From Pseudomonas shirazensis (lineage in GTDB: Bacteria; Pseudomonadota; Gammaproteobacteria; Pseudomonadales; Pseudomonadaceae), in NCBI RefSeq assembly GCF_014268785.2, contig NZ_JABWRD020000003.1, positions 186,001 through 250,000 on the forward strand: 64,000 bases of DNA. Reading direction: 5' to 3'. Position numbers and translations under genes: made by a program. This document shows, piece by piece, positions 1 to 7,630 of the stretch (its first letter is position 1; the number at the start of each line of letters is the position of its first letter). The notes under the pieces are model-generated. The model saw only the letters and a program-made list of their open reading frames with translations. It was not told where the DNA came from and made no database searches.

Positions 1-164
1 GAGGGGGAATTTCTTGGCCATGCAGCGCCCTCGTTGTAGCAGTCATTGCGCTTAGGTTACTGCTGCCGTGAGTGCGGATTTTGATCGGCATCAACTTGAT
101 GCTGCTTACCCTGTGCCTCGTTTAGCTGCGCAGTGTGAGGGCCGCCGAGCGACCCCAGCTGCGC

Positions 165-449
165 CTATGGCGTTGTGCGTTGAGCTCGGTTTCGCGCGAT
201 CTCGATGTCGTCCATGATCGCCTTGGCGAAGGTGCTCAGGTAATCCGCTGCGCCGAGCAGCTTGTGGTCATTCTCCATATCGCCCTCGCGGACCAGATGC
301 TTGATGTAGCCGAGTAGCACTGACACATGCTCATAGGCGTGCTCGAACGGCACTCCGGGCATGACTTGAAATATATGAGAGGACTCCTCTCCTGACTCGA
401 AGAACGTCTCGACACCGGCGGTGACGTTGGTTTTTGGATCGGCGCTCAT
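165..449 (-). CDS. DUF3077 family protein
   Basis: This 94-residue protein has the look of the Pseudomonas DUF3077 family: an N-terminal MSADPKTNVT-like segment, a central helix containing FEHAYEHVSVLLGYIKHL and a C-terminal helix in which a DD-IE-AR pattern closes the domain. Its function is unknown. It has no signal peptide or membrane segment, so it is probably cytoplasmic. It is the second gene of a two-gene minus-strand operon: its ATG lies one base beyond the stop of the DUF6124 gene, and the Shine-Dalgarno GGAGGAG is inside the last codons of that gene, which implies translational coupling. Family assignment is from memory of similar Pseudomonas proteins; no activity is claimed. Confidence 0.75.
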   Translation of the reverse strand: MSADPKTNVTAGVETFFESGEESSHIFQVMPGVPFEHAYEHVSVLLGYIKHLVREGDMENDHKLLGAADYLSTFAKAIMDDIEIARNRAQRTTP

Positions 450-450
450 C

Positions 451-720
451 TCAGCACTCCTCCGGCTTTGTTGGCAGGCAGGTCACCGCATAATCGATCA
501 ATACGCGTGAGGCGTCGGCAGTGTGAGCAGCGTTTGCGAGCATGTTCAGCCCGGCGTGGTAAGGGTGGACGCGACGGTGTTGTTCAATGGTTTCGGCTAC
601 GCCGCGCAGCAATTCGCTGGCGTGGGCGAGGATTTCAGAGGTCGTGACGTTTGGGTGGAGGCTGAAGGAGGGCAGTTGGGTGAAGTCTTGGCGGGGTGGG
701 TCGGGGACGAGTTTCTTCAT
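451..720 (-). CDS. DUF6124 family protein
   Basis: This 89-residue protein begins MKKLVPDPP and resembles the small Pseudomonas DUF6124 proteins, which typically start with a K-x-PDPP motif and are found next to DUF3077 genes. No transmembrane segment, signal or catalytic motif is visible, and the function is unknown. It is the first gene of the pair. The leader upstream on the minus strand contains two large inverted repeats (745-784 and 794-891), so expression may be controlled at RNA level. The GGAG just upstream of the ATG at 720 fits as ribosome binding site. Confidence 0.75.
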   Translation of the reverse strand: MKKLVPDPPRQDFTQLPSFSLHPNVTTSEILAHASELLRGVAETIEQHRRVHPYHAGLNMLANAAHTADASRVLIDYAVTCLPTKPEEC

Positions 721-900
721 GGTGGATCTCCGTGTTTACACAGGGACTGTCACCACCTCCCTTCTCACGGGGTGGGTGGCAGTCGTACGCGGAGTGAGAA
801 ACCGGTAAACATGGAAAAACCCGGCCAGACCGAAGTCTGCCCACGTACGACCGCCATTGATTGGCCGCTAACATGTTTACAAGGTTCTCACACCTTGGTC
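721..900 (-). promoter_or_regulatory. Structured leader of the DUF6124-DUF3077 operon (candidate cis-RNA)
   Basis: Two nested-scale inverted repeats lie directly upstream of the DUF6124 start. The near one has arms 745-757 and 771-784 (GACTGtCACC against GGGTGGCAGTC). The far one has 20-base arms at 794-813 (GTGAGAAACCGGTAAACATG) and 872-891 with three mismatches, enclosing a short CAGAC/GTCTG hairpin. GTTTACA-like words occur at 732-740, 805-813 and 872-880. The remaining 892-1190 stretch before the hicA promoter shows no gene. This is a structural observation; I cannot assign it to a named RNA family. Confidence 0.5.
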
Positions 901-1191
901 GCGCAAATGACGACCCAGGGACGGTACCCCTGGGGCATTTCCCCGACAACATGGAAGCTTCCGCAAGCGGCGTAGGATAGTTCCGAAGAGAGCTTGGCTG
1001 AAGTATTTGGTTGCAGGTTGGGAAATTTCCTACCTGATAGTCGCAGGTGAAATCTGCGTCTTGAAGCAGGCAGTCAGACGCATACGGCTATCCACAGTCA
1101 TGCAAGATTCCGTATCACATCGAGCGCTGCATACATTTCCCTGCCGACCTAGTCTTGGGCAACCGCCTGCCGCCTAATGGTGGGTATAGTG

Positions 1192-1220
1192 TTGATTGAA
1201 AATGCGTTGGTGGTTATAGT
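1192..1220 (+). promoter_or_regulatory. Sigma-70 promoter of hicAB
   Basis: TTGATT at 1192-1197 and TATAGT at 1215-1220 are separated by exactly 17 bases and lie 30 bases before the hicA start. A second TATAGT is present at 1185-1190. The RHH domain of HicB would be expected to repress here, as is usual for hic operons. Confidence 0.65.
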
Positions 1221-1250
1221 CTCTACCGGCGCATCGGCCAAGGAAAGGTC

Positions 1251-1442
1251 ATGCAGAGCCGCGAACTGATATCGGTAATCGAAGCGGATGGTTGGTACCT
1301 GGTGCGCACGCGCGGCAGCCATCACCACTTCAAGCATCCTCACAAACCAGGGCTGGTCACCGTCCCGCACCCGAAGAAGGATCTGCTGCCCAAAACCGCG
1401 GCCAGCATCCTCAGGCAAGCGCGGATCGGCTACGTCAGCTAA
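1251..1442 (+). CDS. hicA: HicA family mRNA interferase toxin
   Basis: A 63-residue protein with the double-stranded RNA-binding-like HicA fold. It starts with a short helix and has the diagnostic G-S-H motif (His24, with two more His after it) that carries the catalytic residue in HicA toxins, followed by PHPKKDLLPKT, the typical strand-helix turn. HicA cleaves mRNA during translation and is held inactive by HicB. The start is supported by AGGA seven bases upstream. The hicB gene follows after 15 bases, giving the standard toxin-first hicAB order. The length and catalytic His look intact, so the toxin is probably functional. Confidence 0.92.
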   Translation: MQSRELISVIEADGWYLVRTRGSHHHFKHPHKPGLVTVPHPKKDLLPKTAASILRQARIGYVS

Positions 1443-1457
1443 CCACGGAGAACGCCC

Positions 1458-1865
1458 ATGCTGTTCCCAATCGCAATTCTCCCCGGCGACGACACCCATG
1501 CCTGGGGTGTGGAAGTGCCGGATATCCCCGGCTGCTACTCGGCTGGAGATGACCTCGACGACGCCATGGCAATGGCTCGCGAAGCTATTGAAGGTCATCT
1601 TGAGCTGCTTGCTCAGGATCAACAGGAGATTCCCAAGGCCAGCAAGGTGACTGTGCATGCTGCCAATCCAGATTATCTCGGTTGTACCTGGGCATTGATC
1701 GAGATTGATATCACCCGCTATCTGGGCAAGGCGGAGAAGCTCAACATCACTTTGCCGGCGTACTTGCTGAGCCGGATCGACGCTTTTGTGAAAAATCATC
1801 CGGAGCACAAAAGCCGGTCGGGCTTTTTGGCGGAAGCTGCGTTGAAGGTTCTTCAGGGCGATTGA
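1458..1865 (+). CDS. hicB: HicB family antitoxin with C-terminal DNA-binding domain
   Basis: A 135-residue antitoxin. The N-terminal half (about 1-65) is the HicB partial RNase H-like fold, with the family signature VPDIPGCYSAGD and a following helix rich in A/E. The C-terminal part (about 90-135) has the LNITLPAYLLSRID pattern of a ribbon-helix-helix domain, so the protein should both neutralise HicA and repress the operon. It is preceded by GGAG at a good distance, 15 bases after hicA. The three-base spacing of acidic residues and the full RHH domain suggest an intact module. Confidence 0.92.
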   Translation: MLFPIAILPGDDTHAWGVEVPDIPGCYSAGDDLDDAMAMAREAIEGHLELLAQDQQEIPKASKVTVHAANPDYLGCTWALIEIDITRYLGKAEKLNITLPAYLLSRIDAFVKNHPEHKSRSGFLAEAALKVLQGD

Positions 1866-1961
1866 GGCGGCGTGGGTTTTCGATGAAGGGAATGCGCCCG
1901 GAGTCGGCGGCGGTTGCGGAGACTGGGATTGGCGGGTATTGGGGTTTGGGGCGGGATTGCT

Positions 1962-2004
1962 GGGGCCGCTTTGCGGCCCTTTCGCGACACAAGGCCGCTC
2001 CTAC
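1962..2004. repeat. Single REP palindrome
   Basis: GGGGCCGCTTTGCGGCCC followed by TTTCGCGACACAAGGCCGC and CTCCTAC. This is the single-copy form of the REP sequence that recurs as doublets at 39236, 45758, 49948 and 57869. It lies between hicB and tRNA-Thr and could act as a terminator or mRNA end for hicAB. Confidence 0.75.
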
Positions 2005-2081
2005 GCCGATCGCGTTCAGCCGGGATTAGATGGCGTAACCTGACCTCATATCTGCGGCCGCTTGGGCTGATGCCAGAAACG

Positions 2082-2108
2082 AAAAAACCCGCCAGAAGGC
2101 GGGTTTTT
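2082..2108 (-). terminator. Rho-independent terminator of tRNA-Thr
   Basis: Stem CCCGCC/GGCGGG (2088-2093 and 2098-2103) with an AGAA loop, flanked on the minus strand by a run of U (A82-A87 on the plus strand), 11 bases after the tRNA 3' end. Confidence 0.85.
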
Positions 2109-2118
2109 CGTGTGTGTA

Positions 2119-2194
<76 letters not shown>

Positions 2195-2204
2195 ACAGGG
2201 GCGC

Positions 2205-2232
2205 ATTATAGCTATCCGAGCAGCCGTGTAAA
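2205..2232 (-). promoter_or_regulatory. Promoter of tRNA-Thr
   Basis: Read on the minus strand: TTTACA at 2232-2227, a 16-base spacer, then a perfect TATAAT at 2210-2205, followed by a GC-rich GCGCCCC discriminator typical of stable RNA promoters. Confidence 0.8.
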
Positions 2233-2291
2233 CCACTTCCGTGCAATCAATGCAAAAACCCGTAACTCACCGGCCTGAAAGGAGAAATTTC

Positions 2292-2540
2292 CTACCAGCC
2301 GCGGTGGATAGTGTTTATGCCTGGCTCGGCCTTGGCGGGGTTGAAAAATAGCTTGTCGTTGTCGCAGCCGCGTTTGCGGCAGGGCTGTGCGACGTGCAGC
2401 GGCAGGCCGCGGTCGCCGCCGAGTTGCATGGCGGGGGTGTCCCAGCCCAGGGCTTTGTCGGGGGCGTGGCTGGTGGTGTTGGTGCAGCCGGTTACGGCCA
2501 GGGCGAAGCTGAGCAGGGCGGTGGATTTGATCGGGATCAC
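2292..2540 (-). CDS. Small putative lipoprotein of unknown function
   Basis: An 82-residue protein with a short signal sequence ending in a lipobox (V-T-G-C, Cys19), so it is probably lipidated and anchored in an envelope membrane. The mature part is about 64 residues, contains two further Cys in a CRKRGC motif and has no domain I recognise. Translation appears to begin at GTG (position 2540); no strong ribosome binding site is visible, which lowers confidence in the exact start. It stands alone, about 300 bases downstream of the methyltransferase gene on the same strand. Confidence 0.6.
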   Translation of the reverse strand: MIPIKSTALLSFALAVTGCTNTTSHAPDKALGWDTPAMQLGGDRGLPLHVAQPCRKRGCDNDKLFFNPAKAEPGINTIHRGW

Positions 2541-2842
2541 GATGTCGAAGTCCGTTCGGTGACAGTCTTTATTGCGGGCAATTGTAACTCAGTAGGCGCG
2601 GGCGAAGGCGGGTGGCCATCACGCTTTCGGACAATTCTGAAAATGCTTATGCACAAGCGGCATGCCAGGATTGCCGTGCGGGCATACCGTTGGTCGTAAC
2701 CGCCGGTCTTTGCGCAAAGTGCTGTTTTTGCTGGGCTTGAAGGTTTAAGCGAATAAGCAGACGGCCCTAAATAGCCAGTTGGATCCACAAATCTGCCAAC
2801 TTCATCAAAAGCTTGTGCACAGACTTATCCACAGGTTGCTCA
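2541..2842. other. Intergenic stretch with one perfect DnaA box
   Basis: No gene is evident in these roughly 300 bases. It contains one perfect DnaA box, TTATCCACA at 2825-2833, next to a related GTGCACAGA word, just past the stop of the methyltransferase. A single box is not by itself meaningful but matches the words clustered at 50.1-50.6 kb. Confidence 0.5.
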
Positions 2843-4042
2843 TCACTCGCGCTCGGCCAAAAGTAGCAAATTGCGGGGTGTAAGGAGGTAGTCGCAGAAC
2901 AGTCCAAGGCGCACGTTGTAGCCCTGTTCCTGCATGTACAGCGCTCGATCGAGCACCAGCCATAACTCCAGCGGGCGGCGGAACAGGTTGCGTACGCGCT
3001 CCAGGTTGCGCACCTGGGCGAGGCGTTGCCAGCCGGCGGCTTCGAGTGCCTCCCAGTCGGGGTTGCCGGTGAGGTGCAGCTGTTTGAGCGCGGCGAGGTC
3101 CTGGCAGTACGCGGCGAAGGTCTTGTCCAGCCAGCTGACCGGCAGCGATGGCGTCGGCAGGTAGCTGTCGTTCTGGCGTTGTTCGCGTTGCAGCAGATCG
3201 AAGCCTAGGCGGCGGGCCATCGAGGCATCGCGCTGGCGGCGGACGCGGGCGCCGGCGGTGACGGTTTCGCTCAGGGGCAGGCCGAGGTCGTCGAGGTCGA
3301 GCTGCAGAGTCGAGGCGCGGGCGTGGCTGGACAGGGCCTGATAGGCGCTAGCCTGGATGCGGTTGTAGCAGCAGGGCGCCAACGCGATGTGTTGGCAGCC
3401 TTGGCTGGCGGCTAACTGCAGCAGGCGCACGTGCAGATCGCCGCAGGCGTGCAGGGCGACCACGCTTTTGCTTTGGTCGAGGCAGCGGGCGCTGTCGGCG
3501 GCCATGACGTCTTGTAGCAGGTGCTGGGCGGGCAGCTTGTGGTGGTCGCTGAGGGCCTGGCCGGCAGCGACCAGTTCGGGGTTGTATTCAAGGCAGGTCA
3601 GTTGCTGGCCGGGCTGCAGCAGGCGGCGGCCGAGATGCCCTTTCCCGGCGCACCAGTCGAGCCAGTGCTGGGTCTGCTGACGAAAGCCGAGGCGGCGGCT
3701 GAAGGCTTCGATCTGCTGCCACTTGCGCCCGGGCACGTTGACGTCGAGGCGGTGGCCGGCGGGCGGTAAGCCTGCGTCGGGCAACTCATCCAGGGCGGTC
3801 AGTTGCTGAGCCTGGGCGGCCAGCTGTGGATAAGGTGCGGGTGGCAGGTTTGGGTCGAGGTTGGCTTCGGCGTCTTCGAGGGTGCACTGGCGCAGCCAGC
3901 TGGCCATTTCTGGGTGCTGCTGTTCCCAGCCCAGCTGCAAGGCGGTGAAGGGCCTGGGCTTCCACAGCGCTTGATGCTCGACCAGAAACTGGTCGAGGGC
4001 GTGGAAGCGGGCGTGTAGCTGGTCGGTTTCGAGGATGGCCAA
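2843..4042 (-). CDS. Class I SAM-dependent methyltransferase
   Basis: A 399-residue protein with a C-terminal-half Rossmann methyltransferase domain. The SAM-binding motif I is seen as WLDWCAGKGHLGRRL, followed by LEYNPELVAAGQAL (motif II) and a VVALHACGDLH segment; a later CCYN motif (APCCYNR) recalls the METTL25-type Methyltransf_32 family. The substrate is unknown; an RNA or protein target is possible. It is the last gene of the amino acid transporter operon, eight bases beyond the permease stop. The start is TTG, with AAGG five bases upstream, and both lie inside an 11-base-pair hairpin (4038-4063), which suggests that its translation depends on ribosomes leaving the permease gene. Confidence 0.8.
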   Translation of the reverse strand: MAILETDQLHARFHALDQFLVEHQALWKPRPFTALQLGWEQQHPEMASWLRQCTLEDAEANLDPNLPPAPYPQLAAQAQQLTALDELPDAGLPPAGHRLDVNVPGRKWQQIEAFSRRLGFRQQTQHWLDWCAGKGHLGRRLLQPGQQLTCLEYNPELVAAGQALSDHHKLPAQHLLQDVMAADSARCLDQSKSVVALHACGDLHVRLLQLAASQGCQHIALAPCCYNRIQASAYQALSSHARASTLQLDLDDLGLPLSETVTAGARVRRQRDASMARRLGFDLLQREQRQNDSYLPTPSLPVSWLDKTFAAYCQDLAALKQLHLTGNPDWEALEAAGWQRLAQVRNLERVRNLFRRPLELWLVLDRALYMQEQGYNVRLGLFCDYLLTPRNLLLLAERE

Positions 4043-4063
4043 GGGCGCCTTAGCGCCCTTGGC
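4038..4063 (-). promoter_or_regulatory. Hairpin covering permease stop and methyltransferase start
   Basis: On the minus strand GCCAAGGGCGC pairs perfectly with GCGCCCTTGGC over a four-base TAAG loop. The loop is the permease stop codon plus the start of the AAGG ribosome binding site, and the distal arm holds the TTG start. There is no U-run, so a terminator is unlikely. Confidence 0.6.
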
Positions 4064-4739
4064 AGGCGTCCACCCGCAACCAGCGCTCCAGCAGCTTGAA
4101 GCCTTGCACCAGCAGGAACGAGATGACCAGGTAGAACAAACCGGCCGCGAAGAAGATCTCCACCGGCAGGTAGGTGCGGGCGATGATCGTGCGGGCCATG
4201 CCGGTCAGTTCGAGCAGGGTCACGGTGCTGGCCAGGGCGCTGGCCTTGAGCATCAGGATCACTTCGTTGCTGTAGGCCGGCAGGCCGATGCGCGAGGCGC
4301 GTGGCAGCATGATGTAGAACAGGGTTTTGCCGCGGGACATGCCCAGCGCCCGCGCTGCCTCGATTTCACCCTTGGGGATGGCCTGCAGCGCGCCACGCAG
4401 GATCTCGGCGATGTAGGCGGCGGTGTGCAGGGTCATGGTGAGCACGGTGCACCAGAACGGATCGCGCAGGTACGGCCACAGCACACTGTTGCGCACGGCT
4501 TCGAACTGGGCGAGGCCGTAATACACCAGAAACAGCTGTACCAGTAGCGGCGTGCCGCGGAAGAAGAAAATGTAGCCGTAGGGCAGGGCGCGCACGTACC
4601 AGTGGCGCGAGGCGCGGGCGACGCCCAGCGGGATCGCCAGGATCAGGCCGGCGATCACGGCGATGGCCACCAGCTCCAGGGTCAGGGTCGCGCCCTGGGC
4701 CAGGCGTGGCAGCCATTTGATGATGACTTCCCAGTTCAT
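4050..4739 (-). CDS. hisM: Polar amino acid ABC transporter permease (HisM-like)
   Basis: A 229-residue inner membrane permease of the HisMQ/ArtMQ family with about five hydrophobic segments. The EAA loop that contacts the ATPase is visible near residue 145 (EAARALGMSRGKTL) and the usual FFFRGTPLLVQLFL segment is present. With the neighbouring HisQ-like subunit it would form the channel of a basic or polar amino acid importer. Its ATG overlaps the stop of the HisQ-like gene by one base (TAATG), so the two are translated together. Family membership is clear, but the ligand (lysine, arginine, ornithine or histidine) is inferred only from homology. Confidence 0.9.
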   Translation of the reverse strand: MNWEVIIKWLPRLAQGATLTLELVAIAVIAGLILAIPLGVARASRHWYVRALPYGYIFFFRGTPLLVQLFLVYYGLAQFEAVRNSVLWPYLRDPFWCTVLTMTLHTAAYIAEILRGALQAIPKGEIEAARALGMSRGKTLFYIMLPRASRIGLPAYSNEVILMLKASALASTVTLLELTGMARTIIARTYLPVEIFFAAGLFYLVISFLLVQGFKLLERWLRVDACQGR

Positions 4740-5431
4740 TATTCAGCCCTCACGAAGCCGCGAGCGGCGCGTTTTTCCAGGAAGTACATGCCGGTCATGG
4801 CGACTACGGTCAGGCTCAGGTAGATGCACGCGGCAACCATGTAGAAGGTGAACGGCTCCTTGCTCACGGTCACGGCGATCTGCGAGTGGCGCATGATTTC
4901 TTCAAGGCCGATCACCGACACCAGTGCGGTGTCCTTCATCAGGATCATGAACAGGTTGCCCAGGCCAGGCAAAGCAATGCGCCACATCTGCGGCAGGATG
5001 ATCCGCGAGAGGATGCGGCCTTTGGACAGGCCCAGGGCCAGCCCGGCTTCGCGGTGGCCCTTGGGGATCGCCAGGATCGCGCCGCGGAATACTTCGGTAG
5101 CGTAGGCGCCAAAGCACAGGCCCAGCGCGATCACGCCGGCGGCAAATGCGCTCAGCTCAAGGCCGGGCATGTTCAGGGCGTCGCCGAGGCTGTTGACCAG
5201 GCCGACGGTGCCGAAATAGATCAGCAATACCCACAGCAGCTCGGGAATCCCGCGCACCAGGGTCGAATAGAAGCCGCCAAGCCATTGCAGTGGCTTGATG
5301 GCAGAAGTCTTGGCAAGGGCGCCGAGCAGGCCCAGGATCAGCCCCAGCAGCAAGGCGCAGAGCGCCAGTTTTACCGTCATCAGGGTGCCAGCCATCAAGG
5401 CCGGGCCGAATCCGTGCAGGTCAATATTCAT
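4739..5431 (-). CDS. hisQ: Polar amino acid ABC transporter permease (HisQ-like)
   Basis: A 230-residue inner membrane permease, partner of the HisM-like protein. It has an N-terminal hydrophobic segment, the LVRGIPELLWVLLIYFG motif typical of HisQ, and an EAA loop (EAGLALGLSKGRIL). Gene order on the minus strand is ATPase, binding protein, HisQ-like, HisM-like, methyltransferase. The 55-base gap to the binding protein gene contains no evident terminator with a U-run. Length and motifs are normal. Confidence 0.9.
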   Translation of the reverse strand: MNIDLHGFGPALMAGTLMTVKLALCALLLGLILGLLGALAKTSAIKPLQWLGGFYSTLVRGIPELLWVLLIYFGTVGLVNSLGDALNMPGLELSAFAAGVIALGLCFGAYATEVFRGAILAIPKGHREAGLALGLSKGRILSRIILPQMWRIALPGLGNLFMILMKDTALVSVIGLEEIMRHSQIAVTVSKEPFTFYMVAACIYLSLTVVAMTGMYFLEKRAARGFVRAE

Positions 5432-5486
5432 TGATTAGGTGCGTTCTAGGGACCGACACGCCGCGAGGGCGTGCCGGTCGGGCGAA

Positions 5487-6242
5487 TCATTCGATGCTGA
5501 ACGGGAAGTACTTGTCGTTGATCTTCTTGTACGTACCGTCGGCTTTGATTTCTTTCAGGGCAGCGTTGAGCTGGTCACGCAGCTTGTCGTCACCCTTGCG
5601 CACGGCAATGCCGATCTTGTCGCTGTCCATCACCGGCTCGCCTTTGAACTCATAGGCTTTGCCGTCGTTGGATTTGAGCCACTCGTACTGCACGTACTTG
5701 TCGGCAAGGATGGCGTCGACGCGGCCCGAGATCAGGTCGAGGTAGGCGTTTTCCTGGGTGTCGTACAGTTTGATCTGCACGTCGTCACCGTAGTTGTCTT
5801 CCAGCCAGGTGCCGGCCAGGGTCGCGCGCTGGGTGCCGATGATCTTGCCCTTGAGCGAGGCCTTGTCGGTCTTGAAGTCTTTGTTCTTCGGCGCGATGAA
5901 CTGCAGCTTGTTCGAGTAGTACGGGTCGGTGAATTCAACCGCTTGCTTGCGCTCGTCGGTGATCGACAGCGACGACACCAGGAAGTCGAACTTCTTCGCG
6001 TTCAGGGCGGGGATGATGCCGTCCCAGTCGGAAGTGACGACCGAGCAGTCGACTTTCATCTTGGCGCACAGGGCGTCGCCGATGTCTTTGTCGAAGCCGA
6101 CCACGTTACCGCTGGCATCCTTGTTGTTGAACGGCGGGTAGGCCGCTTCGATACCCATGCGCAGTTTGTCTGCGGCCAGGGCATTGGCCGAGAACACCAA
6201 AGTGGCGGCAGCGGCCAGGAGAAACTTCTTGTAGGTCTGCAT
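5487..6242 (-). CDS. Periplasmic amino acid-binding protein (ArgT/HisJ family)
   Basis: A 251-residue secreted protein. The Sec signal peptide is MQTYKKFLLAAAATLVFSAN with cleavage after ALA-A, followed by DKLRMGIEAAYPPFN, the standard start of the SBP_bac_3 fold, and GFDKDIGDAL, a hallmark of the lysine/arginine/ornithine- and histidine-binding proteins. The start at 6242 is chosen over an in-frame start at 6284 because it has GGAG seven bases upstream and places the signal peptide at the N terminus. It delivers the ligand to the HisQM/HisP transporter encoded around it. The exact amino acid cannot be told from sequence alone. Confidence 0.9.
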   Translation of the reverse strand: MQTYKKFLLAAAATLVFSANALAADKLRMGIEAAYPPFNNKDASGNVVGFDKDIGDALCAKMKVDCSVVTSDWDGIIPALNAKKFDFLVSSLSITDERKQAVEFTDPYYSNKLQFIAPKNKDFKTDKASLKGKIIGTQRATLAGTWLEDNYGDDVQIKLYDTQENAYLDLISGRVDAILADKYVQYEWLKSNDGKAYEFKGEPVMDSDKIGIAVRKGDDKLRDQLNAALKEIKADGTYKKINDKYFPFSIE

Positions 6243-6253
6243 GTATTGCTCCG

Positions 6254-7027
6254 TTAGCGGTGGCTGGACATGAATTGCTTGCAACGCGCCGAGTTCGGGT
6301 TTTCGAAGACCTGCTGCGGCGTTCCTTGCTCTTCAACCAGGCCCTGGTGCAGGAAAACCACTTCACTGGACACCTGGCGGGCAAAGTTCATCTCGTGAGT
6401 TACCAGCAGCATGGTACGGCCTTCGTCGGCCAATGCGCGGATAACGTTAAGCACTTCCTGGACCATTTCCGGATCGAGTGCCGAAGTTGGCTCGTCGAAC
6501 AGGATCACCTTGGGCTTCATGGCCAGGGTACGGGCAATGGCGGCACGCTGTTGCTGGCCACCGGAAAGCTGGGCGGGGTAGCTGTGGCGCTTGTCGAAGA
6601 TACCGACTTTGTTCAGCAGCGCCTCGGCATGTTCAGTGGCTTCGGCCTTGCTCTGGCCAAGCACGCGGCGCGGCGCCTCGATGATGTTGTCGAGGATCGA
6701 CATGTGCGGCCACAGGTTGAAATTCTGGAAGACGAAACCGATTTCGCTGCGCAGGCGGTTGATCTGGCGGTTGTCCGACGGGATCAGGTCGCCGTTCTTG
6801 GCGGCCTTGAGCTTGAGCTCTTCACCGGCTACGAGGATCTGCCCTTGATGCGGGTTTTCCAGCAGGTTGATGCAGCGCAGCAGGGTGGACTTGCCGGAAC
6901 CGGACGATCCGAGGATCGAGATCACGTCACCATCGCGCGCGGTCAGGGAAATGCCCTTGAGAATTTCCTGGGTGCCGTAGCGCTTGTGCAGATTGCGGAT
7001 TTCCAGCGCGGGCGTGGCCTGGGCCAT
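6254..7027 (-). CDS. hisP: Amino acid ABC transporter ATP-binding protein (HisP-like)
   Basis: A 257-residue ABC ATPase. Walker A is GSSGSGKST (residues 40-48), the signature is LSGGQQQ (154-160) and Walker B is VILFDEP (174-180), followed by the SALD D-loop. It closely matches HisP/ArtP in length and in the insertion rich in Lys/Asn at about 72-90. It powers uptake of a polar or basic amino acid with the two permeases downstream. It is the first gene of a five-gene minus-strand operon; the binding protein gene follows after 11 bases. Confidence 0.92.
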   Translation of the reverse strand: MAQATPALEIRNLHKRYGTQEILKGISLTARDGDVISILGSSGSGKSTLLRCINLLENPHQGQILVAGEELKLKAAKNGDLIPSDNRQINRLRSEIGFVFQNFNLWPHMSILDNIIEAPRRVLGQSKAEATEHAEALLNKVGIFDKRHSYPAQLSGGQQQRAAIARTLAMKPKVILFDEPTSALDPEMVQEVLNVIRALADEGRTMLLVTHEMNFARQVSSEVVFLHQGLVEEQGTPQQVFENPNSARCKQFMSSHR

Positions 7028-7630
7028 GTGCGGTCCTCTTCGGTTCGGGTGCGTTCCCAGCTGTTGGCGGCCTTCCTGGCGAGCGCCACGCTAGCATAGC
7101 GGCTCATTGACAGCCAACGGGGTCGCAAGGGGCTCGGGTCGCTGGCGGGGCGGTTTGTCGCATCGTTGCAGTGCAACGTCGCGAGGATGTCCGCCGGCCT
7201 TGTGCCCAGCACCAGAGCCTTGATGAAAAAAGGCGCGATGGTGCCAGTTTTGCACCGCACTGGGAAGCCGTTTTTAGCCGTAGTGGTTACTGCCCTCTTT
7301 CTCGCTTGAAGGGAGGTTGCGCTGACGGTTGCACCTGAGCGCTTCGATTTTGTGCGCGGGTGTTACCAAGGAGCACCTTTGGTGCATTTGTAAGTGGGTA
7401 TTTCAGTAATCTGCTCGGCACAGGCCGATTTAATGTGTATCCGATCAAGCCTTGGCCGAATGCCCTGCAGGCCCCGCCGTGATTGATATCGGGCCTGGCG
7501 CTGATGAGCCAAGCACGCAGATGGCGCGGTAATTGCCACAGGATATTTCCAGAATGCAGCGACGCCTACCTAAATCCCGGGTGCGCTGGCCAGTCATTCA
7601 GGTAGTCCACCTCCTTACAAAGGTAGTTTT
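7028..7630. other. Divergent promoter region between the amino acid importer operon and gabP
   Basis: About 600 bases without a convincing gene. It must hold the minus-strand promoter for the hisP-like gene and the plus-strand promoter and leader for the permease gene. AAGG about 11 bases before 7631 can serve as ribosome binding site. I see no REP copy, tRNA or clear terminator here. Confidence 0.5.

Noticed and set aside
1149..1808. Minus-strand frame opposite hicA and hicB
   Set aside because: It covers both genes of a recognisable toxin-antitoxin pair and has no family match.
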